Positions 35,424 to 43,919 of a DNA stretch of 64,000 nt are shown piece by piece (position 1 is the first letter of the stretch; each line of letters starts with the position of its first letter). The translations under genes were made by a program, and so were the position numbers. The stretch is from assembly GCF_004341165.1 (NCBI RefSeq), contig NZ_SLZR01000004.1, positions 124,001-188,000 of the forward strand, given 5' to 3'. The notes below the pieces were generated by a model, which was given only the letters and a program-made list of their open reading frames with translations, was not told the origin of the DNA and made no database searches. The stretch comes from Reinekea marinisedimentorum (GTDB lineage: Bacteria > Pseudomonadota > Gammaproteobacteria > Pseudomonadales > Natronospirillaceae).

Positions 35424-35445
35424 AATATTAGTCATCACTAATATT
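35424..35445. promoter_or_regulatory. Putative BigR-like operator 2
   Basis: AATATTAGT-CATC-ACTAATATT, perfect 9-bp arms, again with core ATTAG-N6-CTAAT, 16 bp before the first YeeE/YedE gene. Its match to operator 1 links the transporter genes to the MBL gene. Confidence 0.6.
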
Positions 35446-35461
35446 TATTACGAGAGTTAAG

Positions 35462-35917
35462 ATGGAGATCATCAATTTTACACCCCTTTCCGCCACCATT
35501 GGTGGTGCTTTAATTGGCCTTTCAGCTGCTCTGCTGCTGTTGGCCAAGGGCCGAATCGCGGGTATTTCCGGTATAGCCGGCGGTATCATCTTCCCTGAGA
35601 AGGGTGATGTTGTCTGGCGGGTTATTTTTATTGTTGGCCTGATACTGGGTGGGTTTCTATACCAGCTACTGAGCAGTGACAGTTCCGAAGGCCTGTTCAA
35701 GGGTGTTGAACACATTCAGCCTGTGGTAGGTACTCCGCTGTTGATCCTCGGTGGTCTGTTTGTAGGCATTGGCACCACGATAGGGACCGGTTGTACTTCC
35801 GGCCATGGTATTTGTGGTCTGGCACGTCGCAGTCCTCGCTCGCTGGTCGCAACGCTAACCTTTATGGCGACGGGCTTTATAACCGTTTTCATTGTTAAAC
35901 AGCTGCTGGGAGCCTGA
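35462..35917 (+). CDS. YeeE/YedE-family sulfur transporter, first half
   Basis: 151 residues, four to five hydrophobic helices with the family Cys motif GTTIGTGCTSGHGICGLARRSPRSL. YeeE/YedE (DUF395) proteins move thiosulfate or sulfur species; this half and the next correspond to the PmpA/PmpB pair of BigR-type operons. Its TGA overlaps the next ATG (TGATG). Confidence 0.9.
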   Translation: MEIINFTPLSATIGGALIGLSAALLLLAKGRIAGISGIAGGIIFPEKGDVVWRVIFIVGLILGGFLYQLLSSDSSEGLFKGVEHIQPVVGTPLLILGGLFVGIGTTIGTGCTSGHGICGLARRSPRSLVATLTFMATGFITVFIVKQLLGA

Positions 35918-36405
35918 TGATGACTGTCGTATCCAAAGCTCTGTTCCGATTGTTTTTTGCCCTGATTGCCGGTGTGCTGTTTGGCCTGGGTCTATCTGTT
36001 TCGCAAATGATCGACCCTGCCAAGGTTATTAATTTTCTGAATATCTTCGGCGCATGGGATCCGTCACTGGCGTTCGTAATGGGTGGCGGTCTGCTGGTGA
36101 ATGCGATTGCCACACCTTTGATTCTGAAGCGCAGACAACCCATCTTTACCCATATGTTCCGGGTACCGGCGAAGAGCCAGATTGATTCACGGCTGGTTAT
36201 TGGCGGCGCACTCTTTGGTATCGGCTGGGGTCTGGCCGGCTATTGCCCGGGCCCGATGATTACATCATTGAGCTTTGCCAGCACGGAAATTTTAACGGTC
36301 GTACTGGCCTATGTAGTTGGCACTTACGCCACTAAGTGGGTGCTGTTTAAAATTGAACAGGTCAATCAGATTGAACATCAGAAAGACGAAGCCTGCGTGG
36401 GTTAA
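35917..36405 (+). CDS. YeeE/YedE-family sulfur transporter, second half
   Basis: 162 residues, membrane protein with LSVSQMIDPAKVINFLNIFGAWDPSLAFVMGGG and the second Cys motif GWGLAGYCPGPMI. Partner of the preceding gene, with which it overlaps by one base; two adjacent ATG codons are possible starts. Confidence 0.9.
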   Translation: MMTVVSKALFRLFFALIAGVLFGLGLSVSQMIDPAKVINFLNIFGAWDPSLAFVMGGGLLVNAIATPLILKRRQPIFTHMFRVPAKSQIDSRLVIGGALFGIGWGLAGYCPGPMITSLSFASTEILTVVLAYVVGTYATKWVLFKIEQVNQIEHQKDEACVG

Positions 36406-36428
36406 TCCGAAGGCGCTCTAAACCTAAG

Positions 36429-36450
36429 CGCTCCATCTGGGAGCGTTTTT
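36429..36450 (+). terminator. Intrinsic terminator after the sulfur transporter genes
   Basis: CGCTCC and GGAGCG arms with a short loop followed by TTTTT (36446-36450), 23 bp beyond the stop. Confidence 0.85.
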
Positions 36451-37081
36451 AGCTTTCTATCAAATCCTGAGCTGAAACGAAGCTCAACCACTGTTTACTG
36501 ATCCAATGGTGCCCCAGGTACGTCGGGTGAACGCCGTCACTCATATAATCGAACAGCTTGCCGCGCGCTGTCGACATCAGCGCATCCTGCAGCGGCAGAA
36601 AGCTGGCGCCATGCTGTGCAGCCAGTGCACGCTGCCCTTTTGCCAGCTCATCCATATAAGACCACCATTGCTGGGTTACTTCACCGCAAGGCAAGGCAAC
36701 GGGCTCACAGATCACCACCTGTTTAGCGCGTTCCGATAAGCGGCGGACCAGTTCGTCAAAGCTTTGCAGCGATCGATCGATGTTGTGTGATAATCCTCGC
36801 CAGAACGGCATCCAAACGTCATTCACACCTATCATCACACTGACGATATCGGCAGTTTCCAGCTGTTCCGGCCACCAATCGAGCTGACTCATCAATTCAT
36901 GGGTCTGGCAGCCGGCATAGCCACGGTTAAACAGCTGATATTCCTGCGGGCGAGCCTGCAGAACACTGCCGACCTTCGAGACCCAGCCATCGCCAAGGCT
37001 TTCGGGTAAGCCCTGGTATCGGGCTGCACGTTTGCGTGAACAGTCGGTTACTGAGTCACCCAGAAATAAAATACTGCTCAT
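36449..37081 (-). CDS. SGNH/GDSL-family hydrolase
   Basis: 210 residues, no signal peptide. SGNH blocks are present: FLGDSVTD (nucleophile Ser), GYAGC, IGVNDVW and SDGVHPTYLGH (Asp-His). Probably a carbohydrate esterase or lysophospholipase-like enzyme; substrate unknown. The start at 37081 is chosen over an ATG at 37096 because AAGGAG sits seven bases upstream of it. Confidence 0.88.
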   Translation of the reverse strand: MSSILFLGDSVTDCSRKRAARYQGLPESLGDGWVSKVGSVLQARPQEYQLFNRGYAGCQTHELMSQLDWWPEQLETADIVSVMIGVNDVWMPFWRGLSHNIDRSLQSFDELVRRLSERAKQVVICEPVALPCGEVTQQWWSYMDELAKGQRALAAQHGASFLPLQDALMSTARGKLFDYMSDGVHPTYLGHHWISKQWLSFVSAQDLIES

Positions 37082-37123
37082 ATCATGCTCCTTCATACAG
37101 CAGACTGAACCACTGGCATCGGG

Positions 37124-40100
37124 CTATTGCGCGACAACCTTTTGCCATTGCTTTTCCAGTCGCTTTTTAGACACAGGGAACCGCGTCTTTAAACTCTGCG
37201 CAAACAGAGAGACACGATACTCTTCTATCATCCAGCGGAACTCGGTTAAATCTTCCGATATACGCTGGCTACTGCTCAGCTGTTCGTTGTGCTTCAGATA
37301 ACGTTGCCACAATTCCTTCAATTCATCGACCACCATGGTCTCTGACGATGGAATGCCCGAGGTTCGGTTTAGGCGCTTATCAATGGCCGATAAGTAACGC
37401 GGCAACTCACTGCGCCAGTATGCAGGCGTTTTTGCGATAAACCCCGGGTAAATCAGGTTATCGAGCTGTGCCGCAATATCAGCAAAAATAAAGGCCGTGG
37501 CAAACGATACCTTGCCTTTTATCTGCTTGCGCACCTTGTGGTGCAGCAACAGAACATCGTGAACCTCTTTAGCTAATTGCTCTGCAACACTGACAAAATC
37601 AGCCCTGCCCTTTTCCAGCCAGCGGAGAAAATCCTGCTCCGTTCTGGGCATATCAGCATTCAATGGTAAGGCCGCCTGAACGGAGGCAAACAGCATATCC
37701 TGCCGAAGGTTATCGGCTTTACCATAGGGCGCAAACAGCAGTGCCGATTCTTTAAATTGCGGCAGGCGCTTAGACAGGTACTGGATGTTTTCATGCCAGT
37801 AGAAACTGGCGAGGCGCCACAAGGCTTGGCGGTGCTGTTCATCAGACCAGTCCTGACTGGTGAAACTTTCACGCGAAACGGCATTGATTTTATCGACCAG
37901 CGCCGGGTACATCACCACCTTAATACCCGCCTGAATCCGGTGTTCTACCGGCGGCAAATCGGAAAATTGCCAGCGCGTCGCCGTGGGGATTTCTTTCTTC
38001 TTCGCTGTGATCTCGGTTGCCTGCTTTTGCGCAGTTTCATTGGCCGGTTGCAGAATCTTTTCCAGATCGCGCCCTGCGGTAACGACCTTACCCCGCTCAT
38101 CCACAACCTCGTAGCGCATACGCAGGTGGTCGGCAACGGTATCGACCGGCCATTCATCCTCCGGCACGCGTACACCGGTCATACGGAACAGTTTTTCAGC
38201 CATGCCTAAGTGCAGCGGCGTTTCATCCGGCACCAGTGCAGCCATCAACGCATCCACATAGTTCGGCACCGGCACAAAATTTTTACGGTAGGCTTTCGGC
38301 AGGCCTTTCAGCATGGCGGTCACTTTTTCACGCAGCAGGCCCGGTACCAACCATTGCATTCGGCCCGCCGGAATTTGGCTAACAGCGCCCGCCGGTACCT
38401 TCATGGTAACGCCATCGGCTTTATGCCCGGGCTCAAAGTGATAGCTGAGCGGCAGTACCATGCCGTTAATCTCGAAGGTATCGGGAAAATCATTTTCCGA
38501 AACGGCTGTAGCGTTGCTGGCAATCAACAGCTCCGGCTTATAATTCAAAAAGTCTTTCGGCTGCTTCTTCAGCCAGGCATGAAAGCCCCGGCTGTTAACA
38601 ATGTTCTCCGGCAGCTTGCTGTCGTAAAACTGAAACAGAGTTTCTTCATCCACCAGAATATCTTTGCGGCGGGCTTTGTCTTCCAGCTCTAAAACATCTT
38701 CAGTGAGCTTTTTATTATGTTTAAAGAACTCCGCCTTGGTGACCAGTTCACCTTCCACCAGCGCGGTTCTGATAAATATTTCACGCGAAAGTTTTTCATC
38801 GATGCGGCCGTAATTTACCGTCCGATTGACAACAATCGGCAGGCCATAGAGCAACAAGGTTTCACTGGCAGTCACCTGCCCGCGCTTCTTCTCGTAATGA
38901 GGCTCAGAATAGTTACGCTTGACCAAATGCATGGCCAACGGTTCCAGCCAGGCCGGTTCTATCTTGGCCACACAACGGGCAAACACCTCGGTGGTTTCTA
39001 CCATTTCCCCACAGACAAACCATTTCGGGCCGCGCCGGCGGTGTACCGATGATGGGTGAATGACACAGCTCTTACCGCGTGCGGCACTGTAAACTCTGTC
39101 TTCCTTGTGGGTAGCAACATGGCTCAGCAGGCCCGACATCAGCGATTTGTGGATAGCCACATAATCGGCTTCCTGACTGTTTTGCTTGTAATTAAGCTGC
39201 TGGCACATCAATGTGAGCTGGCGGTGAATATCGCGCCATTCACGCATGCGCAGGTAATTTAAAAACTGGGTTTTACAGTACTTGCGTAATTGATTCTGCG
39301 ATAGCACCTGCCGCTGCTCTTCATAACGCTGCCAAAGATTGTAGAACGCCAGAAAATCAGATTCTTTGTCTTTATCCTGGGCATGCTTTTCTGTCGCGGC
39401 CTGTTGTTTATCTTGCGGACGCTCACGCGGGTCCGGCACGGAAAGCGCACTGGCAATAATCAGCACTTCGCGCAATGCACCCTGCTTGTTGGCAGCGATG
39501 ACCATGCGCCCAATACGCGGGTCGACCGGCAGGCGCGCCAGCTCTTTACCCTCGGTGGTCAGATTGCCCTTGTCATTGACAGCACCCAGTTCATTGAGCA
39601 GCGTATAACCATCACGAATCATGCGGTGATCCGGCGGCTCTACAAACGGGAAATCGGCCAGCTGGCCCAATCGCATGTGCAGCATCTGCAAAATAACGGA
39701 AGCCAGATTGGTACGCAGAATTTCCGGGTCGGTAAATTCAGGCCGGCTGATGAACTCTTCTTCATCGTACAACCGAATAGCAAGGCCCGGCGCAATACGC
39801 CCGCAGCGCCCCGAGCGCTGGTTCGCTGAAGCCTGAGAGATGGGCTCAATCGGCAAGCGCTGAATCTTAGAGCGGTAGCTGTAACGGCTGATACGCACCA
39901 AGCCGCTGTCAATAACATAGTGTATGCCCGGAACCGTCAGCGAGGTTTCAGCAACATTGGTCGAAAGAATAATTCGCCGACCGCTATGGCCGGAAAAAAT
40001 TCGCTGCTGCTCACTGGCGCTTAAGCGCGCATAGAGCGGTAATATTTCAGTCGCGCGTAGCTCCGAACGACGCAGAAAAGTATAGGCTTCTCGAATCTCA

Positions 40101-41023
40101 CGCTCGCCGGGCAGGAAGACCAGAATGTCTCCGCCACGGCCATGGGTATGGCCACTGCGCTCCAGCTGCTCAATCTCTTCCACTGCGTTGAGAATTGCAC
40201 CGGGCAGATCCGCCGCGTAGTCGTCTTCATCGGTACTCATCGGCCGGTACAACACATCCACCGGGTAAGAACGGCCACTGACTTCAATGACCGGGGCATT
40301 ATCGAAGTGCTGTGAAAAGCGCTCTACATCGATGGTTGCGGAGGTAATAATCAGCTTTAAATCCGGACGCTTGGGCAGCAGTTGCTTCAGGTAGCCGAGC
40401 AGGAAATCGATGTTCAGGCTGCGCTCATGCGCTTCGTCGATAATCAGCGTGTCGTAATTATTCAGGTACGGGTCGCTCTGAATCTCGGCCAGCAGAATAC
40501 CGTCGGTCATCAGCTTGATCGCAGTTTCGGTACTGGACTGATCGGTAAAGCGCACCTGATACCCCACCAGCTCACCCAGGTTGGTATTCAGTTCTTCGGC
40601 AATACGGCCGGCCACCGAACGCGCAGCCAGGCGCCGGGGCTGGGTATGCCCAATCATACCTGCCGAACCCAACCCCAACTGCAGGCAGATTTTCGGTAAC
40701 TGAGTGGTTTTACCGGAACCGGTTTCACCGGCAACGATGACCACCTGATTGCCGGAAATAGCCTCGCGGATTTTATCGGCATGCTCACTGACCGGTAAAT
40801 CAGCCGCCAGCTTCACCTCCGGCATGCGGGCCTTTCGGTTGGCGTAAGCCTCAACGGACTTCTTAAACGCATGATCAACCACGCCTTCCAGCTGCCCGCT
40901 CGGCTTATTCGCCTTTTTGAGCGAGGCAATGCGACGACATCGCGTTGCCAGAAAGTGACGGTCTTTAATTAAACATTTATCCAGTGAGGAAAGAATTTCC
41001 TGAGGGCTTACCAGTGAAGACAT
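37124..41023 (-). CDS. hrpA: ATP-dependent RNA helicase HrpA (DEAH box)
   Basis: 1299 residues from the ATG at 41023, which matches E. coli HrpA (1300). Motifs in order: Walker A GETGSGKTTQLPK, DEAH in IIDEAHERSLN, SAT (ITSATID), motif V/VI STNVAETSLTVPG and QRSGRCGR, then the HA2/OB region and the long HrpA-specific C-terminal domain (DUF3418). HrpA helps rescue stalled or collided ribosomes and process mRNA. The frame is open to 41104, but those codons lie across the fadD terminator hairpin. Confidence 0.95.
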   Translation of the reverse strand: MSSLVSPQEILSSLDKCLIKDRHFLATRCRRIASLKKANKPSGQLEGVVDHAFKKSVEAYANRKARMPEVKLAADLPVSEHADKIREAISGNQVVIVAGETGSGKTTQLPKICLQLGLGSAGMIGHTQPRRLAARSVAGRIAEELNTNLGELVGYQVRFTDQSSTETAIKLMTDGILLAEIQSDPYLNNYDTLIIDEAHERSLNIDFLLGYLKQLLPKRPDLKLIITSATIDVERFSQHFDNAPVIEVSGRSYPVDVLYRPMSTDEDDYAADLPGAILNAVEEIEQLERSGHTHGRGGDILVFLPGEREIREAYTFLRRSELRATEILPLYARLSASEQQRIFSGHSGRRIILSTNVAETSLTVPGIHYVIDSGLVRISRYSYRSKIQRLPIEPISQASANQRSGRCGRIAPGLAIRLYDEEEFISRPEFTDPEILRTNLASVILQMLHMRLGQLADFPFVEPPDHRMIRDGYTLLNELGAVNDKGNLTTEGKELARLPVDPRIGRMVIAANKQGALREVLIIASALSVPDPRERPQDKQQAATEKHAQDKDKESDFLAFYNLWQRYEEQRQVLSQNQLRKYCKTQFLNYLRMREWRDIHRQLTLMCQQLNYKQNSQEADYVAIHKSLMSGLLSHVATHKEDRVYSAARGKSCVIHPSSVHRRRGPKWFVCGEMVETTEVFARCVAKIEPAWLEPLAMHLVKRNYSEPHYEKKRGQVTASETLLLYGLPIVVNRTVNYGRIDEKLSREIFIRTALVEGELVTKAEFFKHNKKLTEDVLELEDKARRKDILVDEETLFQFYDSKLPENIVNSRGFHAWLKKQPKDFLNYKPELLIASNATAVSENDFPDTFEINGMVLPLSYHFEPGHKADGVTMKVPAGAVSQIPAGRMQWLVPGLLREKVTAMLKGLPKAYRKNFVPVPNYVDALMAALVPDETPLHLGMAEKLFRMTGVRVPEDEWPVDTVADHLRMRYEVVDERGKVVTAGRDLEKILQPANETAQKQATEITAKKKEIPTATRWQFSDLPPVEHRIQAGIKVVMYPALVDKINAVSRESFTSQDWSDEQHRQALWRLASFYWHENIQYLSKRLPQFKESALLFAPYGKADNLRQDMLFASVQAALPLNADMPRTEQDFLRWLEKGRADFVSVAEQLAKEVHDVLLLHHKVRKQIKGKVSFATAFIFADIAAQLDNLIYPGFIAKTPAYWRSELPRYLSAIDKRLNRTSGIPSSETMVVDELKELWQRYLKHNEQLSSSQRISEDLTEFRWMIEEYRVSLFAQSLKTRFPVSKKRLEKQWQKVVAQ

Positions 41024-41080
41024 GTGTAACCAGCGCGAAAATGAAAGCGGGATTATAGGCGCAGTACCGAAGGGAGGAAA

Positions 41081-41101
41081 CCCGCCAGTCGTTCTGGCGG
41101 G
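41081..41101 (-). terminator. Hairpin after fadD
   Basis: CCCGCCAG and CTGGCGGG arms with a 5-nt loop; on the minus strand only TTTCC follows, so termination may be partial and allow read-through into hrpA. Confidence 0.6.
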
Positions 41102-41109
41102 CACAGACG

Positions 41110-42780
41110 CTACTGGGCCGGATCGCGCAGTTCGCGGCGCAGAACCTTACCAACGTTAGTTTTGGGCAGTTCATCTTTGCGCTCGTACAGACGCGGCACC
41201 TTGTAGGCCGTCATCTCTTTACGGCAGAACTTAATCAAATCGTCATCCGCAATATCAGACTTACTGACGTAGTAAACCTTAACCGCTTCGCCGGTCTTCG
41301 CATCTGGCACGCCCACCGCTGCACACTCGATGATATCCGGATGGCCAGCCAGCACCTCTTCAATTTCATTCGGGTACACATTAAAGCCGGAGACCACGAT
41401 CATATCTTTCTTGCGATCGACAATTTTCAGATAGCCATCGGGTTGCAGAACGGCAACATCACCGGTTTTCAGCCAGCCTTCTGCAGTGATGGTTTTCTTG
41501 GTATCACCGGGGCGGTTCCAGTACCCCTTCATCACCTGAGGGCCGCGCACCCAAAGCTCACCTGCCTCGCCCATGGGCAGCGGTTTTTCGTCATCATCGA
41601 CAATCATCACATCGGTCCCGGGAGCCGGAATACCAATGGAGTCCACCTGACTGGCACCGGGCGGGTTAAAGGAGATCACCGGCGAGGACTCGGTCATACC
41701 GTAGCCTTCGTTGATGCTGCAGCCGGTTACCTGCTGCCATTGATCAGCCGCCGCCTTTGTCAGCGCCATACCGCCGGAGATGGTCAGCTTCAGGCTGGAG
41801 AAATCGAGCTTTTTAAAATCTTCATTACTGCAAAGCGCAACGAACAGCGTATTCAGACCGACAAAGCCGGTAAAGCGGGTTTGCTGCAGGGCTTTCACGA
41901 AACCCGGAATATCACGCGGATTGGGGATCAACAGGCTGTGGTTACCGGTGTACATCAACACCATGCAGTGAACAGTAAAAGCATAAATATGGTAAAGCGG
42001 CAGCGGTGTGACCAGTGTTTCTTCACCTTCGTTCAGAGACAGCTTAAAGAATTCATAACACTGCATCATATTGCCGATCAGGTTGCGGTTAGTGAGCATT
42101 GCGCCCTTAGCCACGCCGGTGGTACCGCCGGTGTATTGCAGGACAATCGGATCGTCGTGGCCGGTGTGTACCGGCTTGAACTTGTGATACGAACCGGCAC
42201 TGAGCACCTGACGGAAGCTTTCTGTCGCTGTCGCATCGTAGGCCGGAACCATCTTTTTAATATGCTTAACCACATTGTTGATCAGAATTCGCTTTAACGG
42301 CGAATGCATGTCGGCGATCTCGGTGACGATGATCCGTTCGACCGGTGTTTTCGGCTGCACCTTCAACGCCGTTGCCGCCATACCGGCGTAGACCACCATC
42401 GCCTTTGCACCGGAATCATTAAGCTGATGTTCCAGCTCGCGCTCGGTGTAGAGCGGATTGGTATTCACGATGATCAGGCCCGCGCGTAACGCGCCCCAGG
42501 CGGCTATCGGGTACTGCAGGATATTGGGTATCTGTAAAGCAATGCGGTCTCCGGGCACCAAATCAGTTTCAAACTGCAGATACGCCGCAAACTGGGAAGA
42601 CAAGCGATCCAACTCACTGTAGGTGATCGTTGTTCCCATACAACTGAAAGCAGGCAGGTTACCAAAGCGAGTAACCTTTGCTTCAAACAGATCGGTGACG
42701 GTAACGAAACTCTCGGGGTTAATAATGGCTTTCATGCCCTGAGGATAATTCTGATGACGGTAGAACTGCGCCTCTGTCAT
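41110..42780 (-). CDS. fadD: Long-chain fatty acid-CoA ligase
   Basis: 556 residues, AMP-forming acyl-CoA synthetase. The phosphate loop is YTGGTTGVAKGA, the adenine/acyl motif is NEGYGMTESSPVISF, and the C-terminal hinge region reads GWLKTGDVAVLQPDGYLKIVDRKKDMIVVSGFNVYPNEIE with the catalytic Lys in PKTNVGKVLRRELR. It activates fatty acids for beta-oxidation or lipid synthesis at the inner membrane. The start at 42780 has GGAGAGA upstream; an earlier ATG at 42795 overlaps that site. Confidence 0.93.
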   Translation of the reverse strand: MTEAQFYRHQNYPQGMKAIINPESFVTVTDLFEAKVTRFGNLPAFSCMGTTITYSELDRLSSQFAAYLQFETDLVPGDRIALQIPNILQYPIAAWGALRAGLIIVNTNPLYTERELEHQLNDSGAKAMVVYAGMAATALKVQPKTPVERIIVTEIADMHSPLKRILINNVVKHIKKMVPAYDATATESFRQVLSAGSYHKFKPVHTGHDDPIVLQYTGGTTGVAKGAMLTNRNLIGNMMQCYEFFKLSLNEGEETLVTPLPLYHIYAFTVHCMVLMYTGNHSLLIPNPRDIPGFVKALQQTRFTGFVGLNTLFVALCSNEDFKKLDFSSLKLTISGGMALTKAAADQWQQVTGCSINEGYGMTESSPVISFNPPGASQVDSIGIPAPGTDVMIVDDDEKPLPMGEAGELWVRGPQVMKGYWNRPGDTKKTITAEGWLKTGDVAVLQPDGYLKIVDRKKDMIVVSGFNVYPNEIEEVLAGHPDIIECAAVGVPDAKTGEAVKVYYVSKSDIADDDLIKFCRKEMTAYKVPRLYERKDELPKTNVGKVLRRELRDPAQ

Positions 42781-42967
42781 GTCTCTCTCCAACATTTATT
42801 CTTGTTATAAGGCAGAATAGCCAACCTTCCGACGGTTAAACTGCCGGATCGGAATGGCTATTCTAAATTTGACATGAATCAATTGTTATCGCCTGAGAGC
42901 CATTCATCAACCAGTACTTGTGAGAATTTCTCTCATAACAAGACTAATTGATGACTAAAAGGACAGA

Positions 42968-43789
42968 CTAAGCACTCTTGCAGCACTCATCACGCTTCTT
43001 GTGAATCACCTCCGGGCCATAGTCACGCCAGACGCAGAGACCATCGCGGAACATCCTGCCCTCACCGGACTTCATGGTTTCCCACTTTTCGTTATCGGTC
43101 AGCGGCTCGGTCGCGATGACCGTGGCGATATCGGTTTCGTTCGTTACCGCAGCGAAATCGAGTGACACATCGCAGTCGCGCAGGTGCGCTTCACCAAACG
43201 GAGCCTTACGGGTAATCCAGCTGAGCTTGGTAGAGCAGAAGGTAAAAATATCTTCACCGTCTGAAAGAATAATATTACTGACGCCTAACGAATTCAGGTG
43301 ATTACACAGGGTCAGCAGAAAGGCAGAAACCTTGGCAATGGCAGTACCGCAACGGTATTCATTGCGTAACTCGCTGAGTATCCAGCAGAAGATTTTTTCG
43401 CTGTCTGTGGTGCCGACCGGCTGATAATGGGTTGGCTCCGGTACCGATTCGATAGGCATTTGGCCGTTATGCGCAAAGGTCCAGGTCTTGCCGCATAGCT
43501 CCCGGTGGAAAGGATGGGTGTTCTGCAGGTTCACGTCACCCACATTCGCCTGACGGATATGACAGACAATATTCTTACTGCGAATAGGGTAATCCTGCAG
43601 GAATTTCGCAATCGGGGATTGGCAGCTGGGCAGGTAATCTTTGAATTCCCGCATGCCACCGTGTTCATAAAAACAGATGCCGAAACCGTCGCGATGCGGA
43701 CCGGTCTTTCCGCCTCTTGGGCTAAAACCAGTAAAGCTGAAACAGATATCGGTTGGTACATTGGCGCTCATCGCCAGCAGTTCACACAT
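42968..43789 (-). CDS. Class II glutamine amidotransferase (YafJ-like)
   Basis: 273 residues with the N-terminal nucleophile Cys at position 2 (MCELLAMSANVP) and the class II glutaminase elements NTHPFHRE, FAHNGQMP and PVGTTDSEKIF. It lacks a synthetase domain, like E. coli YafJ, whose physiological acceptor is not established. Monocistronic. Confidence 0.88.
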   Translation of the reverse strand: MCELLAMSANVPTDICFSFTGFSPRGGKTGPHRDGFGICFYEHGGMREFKDYLPSCQSPIAKFLQDYPIRSKNIVCHIRQANVGDVNLQNTHPFHRELCGKTWTFAHNGQMPIESVPEPTHYQPVGTTDSEKIFCWILSELRNEYRCGTAIAKVSAFLLTLCNHLNSLGVSNIILSDGEDIFTFCSTKLSWITRKAPFGEAHLRDCDVSLDFAAVTNETDIATVIATEPLTDNEKWETMKSGEGRMFRDGLCVWRDYGPEVIHKKRDECCKSA

Positions 43790-43919
43790 GATTGCCTCCT
43801 TAGTGCAAACATTCTACCGTAACCGCGAGCCCTTTTAATGCTCCAACTCAGGTAATTCATTACAGTAGTACCGAGAATCTTGTGGTTTTTCAGCTAGTTA
43901 GGCAATGGCTTTTTAAACT

